Of a stretch of DNA of 64,000 nt, positions 48,321-60,179 are shown piece after piece (the stretch's first letter is position 1; every line of letters begins with the position of its first letter). Source of the stretch: Leishmania infantum JPCM5 (taxonomy: Eukaryota; Euglenozoa; Kinetoplastea; Trypanosomatida; Trypanosomatidae); contig NC_009390.2 in assembly GCF_000002875.2 (NCBI RefSeq), forward strand, positions 352,417-416,416, written 5' to 3'. The notes under the pieces are model-generated. The model saw only the letters and a list, made by a program, of their open reading frames with translations, did not search any database and had not been told where the DNA came from. The translations under genes were made by a program, and so were the position numbers.

Positions 48321-51300
48321 GGCGCGCTTGGCGGACACGGCGGCGGTGACCACGTCTGGGGCCGCAAGAGGGGGTGAGAGTGGACGCGTGCGTGCGTACG
48401 AATGCTGCCATCCTTGCCCTCGCTGTCGTCGTCCTTCTCGCCACAACCACTACTGCTACCATCGGCGGCTCTTCGCTAAGAAGCTGTATATGCCGTTCTT
48501 TGTCGCGCTGTAGACCAGCCGCGACGTCGATGGTGCCGTGCTGTGAGCGCGATGGGCGGGACACTGGAGGCGACTGGTCTGTGCGTGTGTGCCTGTGTGT
48601 CTTTGAGGTGGATGTGGATGTACATACCGGAAGCAGCGACTACTTCACCACCCTCCTCCCCTATTTATTCTGCATGCACTTGTGTTCGTGCGGGGCCCCC
48701 TCTTATGGTGGGCGCATGGTGGCTTGGGGATGGTGTGGCCATGCGGCCGTGCGAAGGGGAGTGGAGGCCCGCTGTAGGTGTGTGTGTGGTATGTGGATGT
48801 ACAATGTGAACCAAGTGCAATGACATGGCGGTTTTGCGTGTGTGTGTGTGTATCTGCGCGTACACACGCATGCACACACATACATACACACACGCCAGGA
48901 GGAAGACAAAGGCAACATGAGTGGACGTGAGTCCGCGTCAGGAAAGGTACGCCGGCGCAAGCGTGCGTGCAAGCTCGTGCGCATGCACATAACCCAACGC
49001 ACATACCTCCGTCGTGACTGTCGGTGCAACTGCACACACTCCCCCCTTTCTCCGGCTCTTTCTGCATCCGAATATGACGGGCTGTATGGGACTCGTTTGT
49101 GGGGCTGACTGGGAGGGGAGGGGGAGTGCGTTACTCCGTTGTCACGGTGTATACGTGCCTTTCAACCACTTGTGTGTATGTGATGCTACTGTGCCTCCAC
49201 TGCAGCAGAGGTGATACACGCGTGGACCGCGACCCTTCAGGCTAATGAGCGCCGGATGGCTCTTGGACTTTTTATCTCTCTCATTGCCTCTCCACTTTTC
49301 TTTCTGCGCGTCTGCTCGTCAACGCGACTCGCATACACACACGCACACCGATCTACGTGCCTACACACGGCCATACACACGTTCGCAGCAACACACAAAT
49401 TCCTGGAGGTTGTCACCTCGCTTTTCTCTCCGTCTCTCTCCGCCTGTCACCCGCACGTCGCACCCATTCTTATGTTTGCTCATTTTCCTCGTCTTTTAGG
49501 TTTTCATTTTTGAGTCTTACGAAAGAAGTCGTCGTCCTCGTCTTCTCTCGGCGTGTGCGTGGGTGTCTCTGCTCTCCTGTCCTTTCCCCACTTTCCATCC
49601 ACATCACACGCATACACGCACACTCCTCCGTCTCACCTCTCTCTCTCTCCACGCACAACCCCTCCCTCCCTCCTTCCTTCTCTACCCGAAGAGTCGACAG
49701 ACACACACACACACACACACACTACAGTCACGCGCACACACCGCACTTTCAAGCGCGTCGGAGAGGGTTGCGTTGCACATACATTCACGTGAGCGCACAC
49801 TCCTCGCCCCCAGCACATAAACACACACACACGCACACAGTAAAAGCAACGGGACGCGATACCATCACCACGGAGGCACACGTGTGCAGCTGAGTTATTC
49901 CCCCTTTCTCCTGTCTCTCTCTGTCTCATCTTTCGTTGTTTCTGGGGTGCTCTTTCTTTCCGTTTGGTGTCTCCGACTTCCACCCCCCACATACACACGC
50001 GCCCTTATCCGCCCCACCTCACCCCCTCCTCCGCTCGCTCGCTCCGTGTGTGTGTGTGTGTGTTTATTTGCCTGTCTATCTGGTGCTTGCGCGCCTTTTC
50101 CTCTCTGAGTAAGGAGGAGTCTGCGCGCAGAGCGAAGCGTGGGCAGCGTGTGCGCCGTCCCGCGCCATCTCCCCCCTCCCGTGAAGGCTAGGGGACGCGC
50201 GCTTTTTTTCTTCGCTTTCGTCCGTGCCGTTTGTGTTGCGTGAGCGGACCGGGGACGTTCACCCTCTCTCCCCTCCTCCCCCTCCCCTTCCCCCGGTCTC
50301 CGTCTCTCTCCCTCTCCCTTCTCTCCCCACTCCGACGCAGAGGCTTGTCAGCCTGAAAACTGTGCGAGTGGCGGCGTGACGGCGTCTCTTCTCTGTACGT
50401 TTTTCCCTTTTGTTTGCTCGTCGTTTTATAGTTAGACTGCACGCCCCCTCCTCTCCTCTGTTTCTGTATTTTGTTTCTCCTCGAGAGCTCTTTCTCGCGC
50501 ACACGCACGTCGTAGGGAGGGGATACCAGCGCCGCATCCGGCTACGCGCGCGCGCACACACACACAAAGACGCACACGCACACATATACATACACACACA
50601 CACACACGCACACAAACGCATCGCTTGGTCACGCTGCATCCTCCTTCCCCCCTTACTTCTACCGTCCCCTCGGCACTCAAGAGGCGTAAGAGAGCAGGGG
50701 TATGTGACTGTCGCCACCCGTTTCGCCATCCGTCTCTCTCAGTGTATTCGTAGAACGTTCTCCCTCCTCCTCTTCTTCCCTCGCCGCCCGCCCCCTATTT
50801 TCCCTTCCTCCGCCCACATCGACGTTTTGTGATTCGGGTTTCGTGCTTTTCCCTCTTGTTTCCATTCTTCGTCTACGTGCAGTGTGCGCCTGCGGGCTTC
50901 TCTCTCTCTGCCCCCCTCCCTTCCCCTACGAGTCCCCCTCCCTAGTGCTTCTACTTTTCTCCTTCGTGCGGCGTTGCTACTGGTGCTGCTGTCGTAGTGG
51001 TGTGTGGATGTGCTTAGATACAAGACTGTTCCACGGCGTGCTCTCTTCTCCATTTTCTCTCTCTTCGTGCTTGTGTGTGTGTGTGTGGGCGTGTGCCTCG
51101 ACTCCCCCATCCCCATCCCCCACCCCCACCATCACAACTCGCACTCGGTTTCGTTTACAGCGTTGTGCTGCCCTTTTCGACAGGCACACCGGGACATACG
51201 CCACGCACACGCTCGTAGCACAATAACAGGCCTGCCCTCCCTCCCTCTCTCCCTCCCTCGTGGCTTTGTGCTTCTCGTCGACCCTTTTCTTTTTTACTTC

Positions 51301-52248
51301 AGTGTACACATCGAGGCCCTCTCCCTCCCACCCACCTCCTTCCGTTGTTTACGTACACACTGACTCTGTCGCTCACTTCCACCTCCCTCTCTCCCTCCCT
51401 CCCTCACGCACACGCGCGAGACGAGTGTACACGCTGCGGGTCTCGCGTCCCTTTCCTTCTCTGTTTGATTTTGTACCTCTTCTGCGTTGTGTGTCCCTCT
51501 CCTCTCCCCGCTAGTAGCACATGGACAGACGCACACCATAAATACCATACACATCATACCCGTGCATCCACTCGAAGAGTTTGTACGTGCTTCAAGTCCG
51601 TGCCGTCTCCGTGCCCTGTTGTGTTTCTTTCTCCTCTCTTGCTTAGACGCACGCACACACACACACACACAGACACAGACACACACAACTCTCTCTTCCC
51701 ATCAAGCACGCGCACACACGCGCACCGGCATATTCGTCTGCGTGTGTGCCCTCTTCCTCTCCCCCATTTCTCCTTCTCTGCGTGTGTGTGCTTGTGCGCT
51801 CCAGTCGCGCTGTCCGTGCTACCCTCCCTGCGCGCGCTATTTTGTATTTTTACCTTTCTCCCCCCTCCCCAAAAACACACATATATATATACACACACAC
51901 ACACAGCCTGCCCCCCCCCCCCCCCACACACACACACACATACACGTATACACACGCGTACACGCACAGGCTTTTAGTTTGAGTGCTTCCCTTCTGTTCG
52001 CTTTTCTTTACTCTCTTTTGTTGCTCTGCGTGCCCCCGCCCCCGCCCCGACAGGCGAAGAGAGCACACACGTGTGCACGCGTCGGTGTTGTGCCACTGTG
52101 CTTGTGCCCGTCTTTCTGTGTTCTGGAAGTGCACACGCACCAGTGCATCCGACCCGCTCAGACCCCCTCCCCCATTCACCGAACACGCCGCGACCTTCCC
52201 TACCTCCATCACCAGAGCCGCTGCTGCAGTGAGCGCTGCCCACATTCA
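48321..52248. other. 3.9-kb intergenic region with dense microsatellites
   Basis: This is the longest spacer in cluster 3. It contains many CA/TG, CT and TA runs, a poly-C run near 51910-51924, and very pyrimidine-rich sequence from about 49250 onward. The RRM gene's frame stays open back to 51487 through this low-complexity DNA, but the stretch lacks any domain. I see no gene or RNA gene in it. Most is probably 3' UTR of the methyltransferase and splice-site region of the RRM gene. Confidence 0.6.
52214..52215 (+). promoter_or_regulatory. Probable spliced-leader acceptor AG for the RRM protein
   Basis: A C/T-rich tract (about 52192-52213) ends at this AG, 34 nt before the ATG at 52249. Confidence 0.5.
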
Positions 52249-55200
52249 ATGTACAGCAAGGCAGAGGATTCATCGCACGACACTCCGTGCAGCGGCGCGG
52301 CTGAGACGGCCACGACAACGAAGCGCCTGCCGTCTTTTGTGGTGACTTCCAGCAATGACGCAACCTTCACAAAGCCCACCACGCCTGCCAAGACGGGCTC
52401 CTCCATTACTCTCAACCCGGACGCGCAGGAGTTCCGCGTTACCCCTGCCTTTGCCGGCACACTCTTTTCCATGCCATCCGCAGCCGCACCGGCACCGCCG
52501 CAGCAGCGGTGGTTCCAGCCGGCAATGGATTTCTCGACTCGCCCAACGGCTGGCAACAACGGCACCTCGCAGAGCAGCAGCTCGCCTCCCCCTGCTTCCC
52601 CCTCTGCCTCCGCTGCGAGCGATGCGATGGATAACCGGCAGCTGGTGGAGCTGACGGAGGCCTACATGCACCAACTCTACGACCGAAAGTGTGATGACGA
52701 GAAGCTTCACATGGTCTCTGTCTTCCACTTGCACCCGCGCACCACCGACAAGCAGCTGAGTCGCATCTTCTTCCCCACCGGGGCCTCCGCGGCCGAGGTT
52801 CTGGAGCCGCGCATGATGCCGGAGCCACTCGCCAAGGCGTTTCTCGCGGTGCGTCAGCGCGCTGGCGTCGTCTTCTTCACTCGTAAGGACTTCGCCATGG
52901 TTGGCGTGGAGAAGGTGCACGACTTTGTGCCCCATGGCCAGCACCAGCCGCTCGTGGTCCGTTACTGCGGCCCCGATCACGAGGCGACGCCGCTGTCCGG
53001 CTCTCCACTGCCCCCACGCTCTCAGAGCAGCGAGCCGCTTCGAGGCGGCGCGCTGTCCTCTGCAAAGGCAACCAGTCCAAGGCCCAGTGGCCGCCCAACA
53101 CCGCCACAGTCGCGCCACAGGGATGCATCCGACCCGAGCGACGTCTTCCCTGCGAGCGTCGTGGCGGTGCCTCCCCTCTCCGGCGGGCTCGAGTCCATCG
53201 CGTCCGCCGGCACCACGACGCCGGCGCTGGACGCCGGCGCCAACTCCACCGCCACCTACGACTCCATCGACCACCACTTTTTGCAGAAGTACGCAGGTGA
53301 GCAAGTGTACCTTGTCGGGGTGCACAATCTCGCCTACGGCACCACCCCCAAGTCGCTCTTCAAGATGTTCTACCCGATGGGGGCCCTGAACTCGGAGCTG
53401 CTGCCGCGACCCGTCTCGGTGGACGGTAAACTGCGCTGCAGCGGCGTCGCCGTCTTCGGTTCCAAAGGGATGGCGATGGAGGCGGCAGAAAAGATGAACG
53501 ATTTCGTGCCGCACGGGCAGCGGCGGCCCATCGTGGCCCGCTTCCTTAAGCGCACGACGAGTCCCGCCTTCGCCAGCTCTGCCGCGCCCGGCAATGGCAG
53601 CAGCATCACAGGCAGCGCCTACACCGCAACGGCGGCGACGGCGTCCACGCCTCGCGGGTCGATATCGTCTCCCAGCCCCGCTTCCGGCATCTCTTCCGCG
53701 GCCGCCCTGCTCGAGTCCGTTGAGAAGCAGCTGCGGTCCAAGTCTCTGAATGACAGCCAGCTTGCGGCGGATATGGCGGCGCTCGTCTTGTGTGCGGAGA
53801 GCGGCGAGGCAGAAGCGAGGAAGCTGGCGGCGGTTCTGCGGGACGTGCTGCTCTCCATGAGAGACCACTCTACCATCCTCGCGAGTCCGCTCTCTGGTGC
53901 CCTCCGCACGCTGCACAGCACGTTAGGCATTCGCGTGCGCACCGCCCCGGCAACGCCGGCAGACGCCTCGCTGAGCGTCCGCAAGGGCGTTCTTTTTCTC
54001 CAGCAGATTGGCCGTACACTGATGATGCTCGTGGCCGACACCGAGGCGGCCCGCCAGACCCGCATCGTCGCCGCGGTGCAGTGCGCCTACCTCTACCAGT
54101 ACACGTACCTGCCCAAGACGCCGCTGTGCTTTGCCGCGACGCTCTTCCGAAACTGCGAGAGGGAGCTGCGGGAGGCGAGAGAGTTTCTGTGCCGCGAGCC
54201 GAACGTGCCGTCGAGCCTCGCTGAGGAACAGCAGCACCGCCCCTGGATCACGCTGATGGATGCGCTGCATGAGATGGTGAGCGTCTGGCGCTCTCTCGAC
54301 CCCCGAACCTACGCTCAGGACGCGGTGCGCGAGGAGTACGAGCGCTTCGTGTGCGAGTTCCGCGGCATGGACATGAAGCGCAGCAGCCCGGTGACTAGCA
54401 CTCTCAGCGCCGCTGCCGTAGCCGCTGCTGGAGGAGGAGAGCACCACAGCGGTGCCTGCACGCCGCGCAACGACGCGCTGGAGGTGCCTGCCGAGGCGGC
54501 CAACCACACGCACTCGGCAAAGGGCTACGGCGGCAGCAGCGTCAACGCAAGTGCGAAGAAGTCGCAGTTCGTGACCCCGAGTGCGCGACCGACGCCGCGC
54601 CGCGTCGTCTCGAAGTCGTACAGCACCACCAGCGACTGGAAGGTGAAGCAGAGCACGCCGCTTGCGGGGCCGAACTGCGCCGTGCCACCGCAGGTGATGC
54701 TGACCAGCCCGGCCAGCGACTACACCCAGGGCGCCTCCGAGTTCTCGGCGGACAGCAACTCCGCCGGCACGGCGATCAGCAGCGCGCTGCGCTCGCTGGG
54801 CCTCACGCCGCAGCACCCGAGCATGCGCTTCAACTGGGGATCGCGGCTGCTGTCGGCGGCGCCGCAGCCCGGCATGCCTCCCAATCCAACTGTGTCTGCT
54901 GCTGCCATGCTGCCTGCAACACCGACGTTCTCTGCGCCTGCTTCCACGTCTGCCACGGCTAGTGCTGCTTCCGGCGCCCCCACCGCTGCCGCCACTTCCG
55001 CTGAGCGGTCGGACGCCACGATGACGGAGCGGACGGTGTACATCACGAAACTGCCCTCCTGCCTCAGCGCCGGCCAGGTCCGGCGTCTGCTGCTGCATTT
55101 TGGCGACTTCCGCAAAGTCCGGCTGTGCCACGATGACAAGGAGACGACGCGCATCGGCTCAGCGGAGGCGCTGGCGGCGCACAACCTCAAGTTCGACCAG

Positions 55201-55980
55201 CTATGCTTTGGTTTCGTGGAGTTCGTGGAGAGCGGCAGCGCCAAGGCGATGGTGGAGTTCTTCCGCAACGAGGTGCACACGCCGAGCGCGTTCGACTTCT
55301 TACGCTCCAAGGACGTGCACGGCTTCGACGACACTGAACTCAATCAGCTTCGCAACACACGCACCAGTCAGGCTCGCAATCCCATTCACGATCAGCAGTC
55401 CCTCGACGCCACCCGCACGCAGCCGTGCCTCTTTGGCATCATTCAACCACACCACACCGTTGATACATACAGTGATGCGATCACGGCGGAAGAGGTGGCC
55501 GAGGCGGTGCGACAGCTGCACCGAGGAGAGGAAGAGGGAGCTCAGCAGCAGCCACTGCCGATGTGTGCGTCCCCCTTCATCCACCCGACCGTCTTCACCT
55601 CCACACCCTACTCGATGGCCGTGCCGAAGGGCGTATCGTTCGAAAGTCCGGTAGCAGCCACCGCCTCGGCGACAGGCGACAACAGCTATGACGAGAACGA
55701 CGGTGGCGGCTCCGTCGTTGCCGCCCTGCAGCCGATGGACGCCGTACACTTTCCTCGTGGCTTTCCATACCACGAGGTGTTCGCTGCCGCCGCCTCGCAG
55801 ACGGGCGACGGCGACGGCGCTGGCCACCACGACAACGGTGCCGGCAGTAGTGGCTACTTGCCCTCAGACGACATGGACCTCTACGGCAGCTGCGCCCCGG
55901 TCATTGTGGAGGAGGAAGAGGACGAAGTCGAAGGGCTGCAGGAGTACCAAGTGCAGCAGATCCTGCAGCTGCTGAGCTGA
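52249..55980 (+). CDS. Large RNA-binding protein with three RRM-like domains
   Basis: The 1243-residue protein starts at the ATG at 52249, 34 nt after a plausible acceptor. The first 150 residues are Ser/Pro/Ala-rich. An RRM-like domain spans about 152-237 ('MVSVFHLHPRTTDKQLSRIFFPTG ... GVVFFTRKDFAM'). A second, clearly related one spans about 350-432 ('VYLVGVHNLAYGTTPKSLFKMFYPMG ... GVAVFGSKGMAM'). Both end in the same 'DFVPHGQ' phrase. A helical, HEAT/MIF4G-like-looking region covers about 480-690. A third, more canonical RRM is at about 928-1010 ('RTVYITKLPSCLSAGQVRRLLLHFGDFRKVRL ... FGFVEFVESGSAKAMVEFF'). The rest is low complexity with an acidic C-terminus ending 'QQILQLLS'. It probably regulates mRNA after transcription; target unknown. 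I do not recognise a named orthologue. Confidence 0.9.
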   Translation: MYSKAEDSSHDTPCSGAAETATTTKRLPSFVVTSSNDATFTKPTTPAKTGSSITLNPDAQEFRVTPAFAGTLFSMPSAAAPAPPQQRWFQPAMDFSTRPTAGNNGTSQSSSSPPPASPSASAASDAMDNRQLVELTEAYMHQLYDRKCDDEKLHMVSVFHLHPRTTDKQLSRIFFPTGASAAEVLEPRMMPEPLAKAFLAVRQRAGVVFFTRKDFAMVGVEKVHDFVPHGQHQPLVVRYCGPDHEATPLSGSPLPPRSQSSEPLRGGALSSAKATSPRPSGRPTPPQSRHRDASDPSDVFPASVVAVPPLSGGLESIASAGTTTPALDAGANSTATYDSIDHHFLQKYAGEQVYLVGVHNLAYGTTPKSLFKMFYPMGALNSELLPRPVSVDGKLRCSGVAVFGSKGMAMEAAEKMNDFVPHGQRRPIVARFLKRTTSPAFASSAAPGNGSSITGSAYTATAATASTPRGSISSPSPASGISSAAALLESVEKQLRSKSLNDSQLAADMAALVLCAESGEAEARKLAAVLRDVLLSMRDHSTILASPLSGALRTLHSTLGIRVRTAPATPADASLSVRKGVLFLQQIGRTLMMLVADTEAARQTRIVAAVQCAYLYQYTYLPKTPLCFAATLFRNCERELREAREFLCREPNVPSSLAEEQQHRPWITLMDALHEMVSVWRSLDPRTYAQDAVREEYERFVCEFRGMDMKRSSPVTSTLSAAAVAAAGGGEHHSGACTPRNDALEVPAEAANHTHSAKGYGGSSVNASAKKSQFVTPSARPTPRRVVSKSYSTTSDWKVKQSTPLAGPNCAVPPQVMLTSPASDYTQGASEFSADSNSAGTAISSALRSLGLTPQHPSMRFNWGSRLLSAAPQPGMPPNPTVSAAAMLPATPTFSAPASTSATASAASGAPTAAATSAERSDATMTERTVYITKLPSCLSAGQVRRLLLHFGDFRKVRLCHDDKETTRIGSAEALAAHNLKFDQLCFGFVEFVESGSAKAMVEFFRNEVHTPSAFDFLRSKDVHGFDDTELNQLRNTRTSQARNPIHDQQSLDATRTQPCLFGIIQPHHTVDTYSDAITAEEVAEAVRQLHRGEEEGAQQQPLPMCASPFIHPTVFTSTPYSMAVPKGVSFESPVAATASATGDNSYDENDGGGSVVAALQPMDAVHFPRGFPYHEVFAAAASQTGDGDGAGHHDNGAGSSGYLPSDDMDLYGSCAPVIVEEEEDEVEGLQEYQVQQILQLLS

Positions 55981-57216
55981 CGGAAGTGATGACAAGCGGG
56001 GGATGCGGCTGTGACCGCATCTGCGGTGTTTGGGCTTTGCATGTATTTCTTGTGCGCGCGTGCGTCGCTGCATCGATGCTTCCGTTCGACCTTTCTTCGC
56101 TGGGGACTCCCTTCCTCCTCTCTCTGTGTGTATGTGTATTATGTGTATGTGTGCGTGTGTGTGTACCGTTGTCTGCATCGTTACTGCGCTGGTGCACCGG
56201 GCTGGGCTCCTTCCCTCCCTCCCTCCTTTTCCATTTTCCGCTCCACACAACCGCTCCACGCCCCTCCTTCCCCCTTCTCTGTATCTCGCGCGCGCGCGTG
56301 CGTCCGTGCAGGGGGGAGGGGCAGCGTATGTCTCTCATTCATGTGCTTCTGTGTGCGTGGGCGTTTGTGTGTTTTCCGTCTTCTGTTTTTGTGTTTCTTG
56401 ACTCTCTTTTACCGTCTCTCTGCCTCTGCCCCTCTGCTCACCCGCCACGGTGGAGGGCAGGATGCGGACATGCGTGCTCATGTCTATCTATATGCATATG
56501 TGTATATATGTGTATGCGTGTGGGTGTGGTGGGTGGAGGGATGCACCGCCAGCTCCCATTTTTTTTTTGTTTGACTCCCTGACTGATGTGCTGGCATGCC
56601 TGTGGTGCATTGGCGAACAACACACACACACATATACATATATATATATATCTGCATGTGTGCGTGCCCCCTCTAACTTAATGTACGTTGATGGCGGTGA
56701 TGACAAGTATATATATATATATATTGTAGCCTTATGTTGATAGGCAGACCACTGAACTGCCACCAGCCATCACACCGCGGTTACTGCTGCTCCATGGCCG
56801 TCATCTCATAGGGACCTTTTTTCTCTCTCACCTTGCCGTGGAGAGAGAGAGGGCTGCGTGCCGTGTGGAGATATGTGACCGGGCGCTCTGCCAAGGCGCG
56901 AGCCGAAATTAGATGTGTGGCTTCACCTACCCCGTTGTGTGGATGTGCGTGTGTGCGCGTGCGAGTATAATGGCGCACACCGACATCCATGGGCGTATGC
57001 GGCACCAAACGTTGTCGTCCCCTTCCTCTTCCACCCTCGTGGCACTTCTTTGCGTGCGCACATCTGCCTTTCTCCCTCACATGCCCCTCTCTTTGACCAC
57101 GTACACACACACGCGCACCCACACTACCAGAGCAAGTCTCGCGTGTCGCTCACGACGACACGGGCCCCCCGCTGCATCCGTGCGTACGTCTTTTCATTCC
57201 AGTTCTCTGGCACTCA
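55981..57216. other. 3' flank of the RRM gene
   Basis: UTR-like sequence with TG, CT and TA microsatellites (for example TA runs near 56638-56653 and 56709-56725). No gene seen. Confidence 0.6.
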
Positions 57217-58650
57217 TTCACGCAGGCGTTGATATCAGTGCCGCACCGCATCTCGGAGGCCGACCGACGGTCACACACCTGCTGCCCAGCAAAGAGAGGT
57301 AACACGGCATCCTTTGTGGTGCATCGCTGAGTGCGCGGATTGTGACGACGTGCGCGATGGTTTTGTGTGGCGGACTGCGATGCTTGAGAGAACGCCCCTC
57401 ACTTCGGCAGCAGCAACGCCACAGTGGCTGCAACGGATCCGGAGCGCGTAGCGATCGGCAGCGACGAAGTGCCTCCGATCCATGAGGCGCCCGCGGGCAT
57501 CGGCAGTTGTCGACTGGCCCACGTATGCTATTCGGAGGTGAATCTTTGCGGGCTGCCGTCGTCCGCAGATGAGTTCGATGCGCAGCGCTTGCTCCTCCGC
57601 TACCTGGCGGTCACCGGCTGCATCCTGTGCTGTGCATCCCGGCTACCGGCACGCAAGGAGGGCTATGACGCTAGCAATCACGGCTGCCCAACCGGCTCGC
57701 AGCGGAGGTGCCCGCCTGCTACGTCGCCAGCACGGGGGCCCTTCCACGCTGTCCCGCCCGACACCTACTCCGCTCCCACCCATGGAATCGTGCACATACA
57801 CGGTGTCCTGCACGTGCTTCGGGTGCGCGGGCAGCTGGACGAGGCGCTGCAGATGTGGCCTTCGTGCGCGATGAGGTGCGGCATGACCTATTGTGCCGTC
57901 GCAGCGCTGCCCTTGGCCGGCTGTGCAGGTCAACCTGACCACCCGCGAGCCCCGGCGTGCTGGGAGCGTCGCGCTTACCGCTATGCCGCGCAGCGCCTCG
58001 CTCGAGGTCGGCCGCGGCAGACGAGGATGAGGAGTACGTGCTCCTTGGCTAGCGTGACGCCACCGCTGTTGTTGACTCTCGAGACCCAACACGATTGTAT
58101 GAGGACGCCGTCATGGACTTTCAAGGACGTCCGTTGAGGCCGTGCGACACGTTCTGCGCGCACTGACTGGAAGACGTACTTGGGGCTCTGCGCGGTGCGC
58201 TGCCTGGCTGCAAGAGGCAGCTGACTGGCAACGCGCGCTGAGACACAGACCGTCCGGCAGTGCCGGTGCAGGTCCACCCCTTTCTCCCTTGTGCGCAAGT
58301 GTGCAGCCGCGTACATGTGGTGGCCGTGCCCAGAGCCTTGGCGAGCCGCCAGATCCGGTACGCACCCGCCTTGGGCTCGCCGGGGCTTTGCAGATGGTCC
58401 ACCGCGCACTGAGCTGTGCCGTATGCAGCGAGCAGCACAAGGGTGAGCTTACTGTGTCATGACGGCAATTGCGTCTCTGCCGACCACACGCCGTGTACGG
58501 CTTCTTGCTGGCCACGCTGCGCAGCGTGGCCAATGACGGCGGCAGGCGTACTGGAACTGAGGAAGTCGGGGAGGGGGGGCGATGCCGACCGTGCACAACA
58601 AGTGAGAGGGAGGACATAACGGTGTTGATGGCGTTGTGAGTGCCATCCAC
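57217..58650. other. Decayed coding-like sequence, possible mobile-element or pseudogene relic
   Basis: This 1.4 kb is GC-rich, free of microsatellites and has protein-like composition, unlike the UTR DNA on either side, but its frames are short and shift. The longest plus-strand frame (57424-58137) contains protein-like strings such as 'LCGLPSSADEFDAQRLLLRYLAVTG' without a domain I can name. Competing minus-strand frames exist. It resembles, in texture and position near the end of cluster 3, the relic at 60180-61990. A degenerate retroposon or a dead gene are both possible; I saw no intact motif. Confidence 0.4.
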
Positions 58651-59127
58651 TTCAATCGACGGCGACGACCACCGACGCTGTCTTTTTTTGTTTTCTCTTC
58701 CTTATCTCTGAGCTGCCCCCTCCCCAGCGCGGTGTGTGTGCGTACGTGTACGCGATCATGTCACGGGCTACAGAGCATGCATACGCGTCCACAGACCCAC
58801 AAGGCCACTTCGAAATTCTACAGGGCAGGAGGGCGTGCCTGTGCATTCCTTGCATGCCACAGGGAGGCTTTCCTGCCCGACGACTACACAGCCTGCTCTG
58901 CGCGCGCGTGCATCTCACGGCGCCCACAACGCCCATGCACGCGTGCGTGGAAGGGGGAGGCTCTCTCGGTCTCTCTGCGTGACTACAACAACTCGATCTC
59001 TCCTGCTCTTCCCGCCTCCCCTCCGCCCATCGCCTCACGCACACCTGCACGTGTACACACAGTGGCGCACGCCGCGCACAAACTTCGCGCACGCACACTG
59101 GTGATTGCTTTATTCTGTGTGGCTTTC
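58651..59127. other. Spacer upstream of the small membrane protein
   Basis: UTR-like sequence with pyrimidine-rich patches (about 58680-58730 and 58990-59060) that could precede splice acceptors. No separate gene seen. Confidence 0.55.
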
Positions 59128-59487
59128 ATGTCTTCTCTGCCCGGCGCGATGCGTTATCACCGCGGCCTCACTGCTCATGTAGCGCTTTCCGTCTTTTTGG
59201 GCGCAGGTGGTGCGCAGGCGCGGGACGGCAGCGACGGTGTCATGGAGAACTTCTCCATCTTTCTCTTCCTGTTCATCGGCGGCATCGCCCTGGGGGCGGT
59301 CATCATGCTGCCCATCGCGTGTCTCCGCTGGCAAGGGCTGCCGCTCGAGTTGCAGCCACGCGAGCGCTGCATGTGGGAGACGGCGCCGTCGAGCAAGATG
59401 AGCGCCGCCAACCTTGTCTTGATGAGCAAGATCAAGACGGACACGCTGGACTCGAAGAAGAATGCGCTGAGGGCTGGCGTGCTGTAG
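59128..59487 (+). CDS. Small single-pass membrane protein, function unknown
   Basis: A 119-residue product from the ATG at 59128. Residues about 11-30 are mildly hydrophobic and could be a signal or targeting segment. A strong transmembrane helix spans about 42-66 ('FSIFLFLFIGGIALGAVIMLPIACL'), followed by a hydrophilic C-terminus ('WQGLPLELQPRERCMWETA', 'KIKTDTLDSKKNALRAGVL'). Codon use is GC-rich and the sequence is complex, unlike the flanking spacer, so I think it is a real gene. The frame is open back to 58636, but that extension is low complexity; other starts are possible. It would be the last gene of the rightward cluster. I recognise no family. Confidence 0.6.
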   Translation: MSSLPGAMRYHRGLTAHVALSVFLGAGGAQARDGSDGVMENFSIFLFLFIGGIALGAVIMLPIACLRWQGLPLELQPRERCMWETAPSSKMSAANLVLMSKIKTDTLDSKKNALRAGVL

Positions 59488-60179
59488 GCGGCGGCCACCT
59501 TGAACACGTCGCCAGCCGCGTTTGCTAGCCCCTCGTTATGCGCGCCAGCAGGGAAGTCGATGGACGACAGGTCGCAGCAGGCGCATCACCTCGGCTCTGA
59601 ACTACTACAACTCCGCCTGCTCGGTCAGGTGTGTCATCCCAGATGGCGCCGCCGCCGCCGAAGACGACGACTCCTATACTTCCTCACGGCGCAAGATGTA
59701 AAATGCGTGAGCGAGTGCCGGATACCGCTCTCCTGCTCTCGACCCCTCTCTTCGCATGCGATGCGTGTGGCCACGTTGTCCATTCGTCATCCTGCGCACC
59801 TCTGCCGCTCTTCCCCCTCCCCTCCCTCGCCCTGATGTCTGCATTTTGCTCTCCGTGGGCGTCTCTTCTCATTCTGTGGGCGTTCGCACATTTTTGGAGC
59901 TGCGCCCACGACCCCCTCCACCACCACCACCCCTTGCTTGGCTTCGTTCTTCGACGAGGGTGGTACATGTGCATCACGCAGGCACCCACACGCACACGCA
60001 CTCTCTCTGTGTGTGCAGGCGTGCGCTTGTGTATGCGCTCAGCGGTCTCTTTCCTGAAAAAGACGAAACATTTGGTTCATCATTCTCCACTCGGTTGGGC
60101 GTCGAGGATCGGGGGAGTGGCCGCCGGCAACCCCCTCCCCCCACCCCCCAACCCGTGCTTCCGAATCGCCGCGGGGTGG
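59488..60179. other. 3' flank of the last rightward gene
   Basis: UTR-like, pyrimidine-rich sequence entering the second convergent switch. No gene seen. Confidence 0.55.

Noticed and set aside
52270..53916. 548-codon minus-strand frame, and a similar one at 53923-55131
   Set aside because: Both are antisense shadows of the RRM protein gene, in the wrong direction for the cluster.
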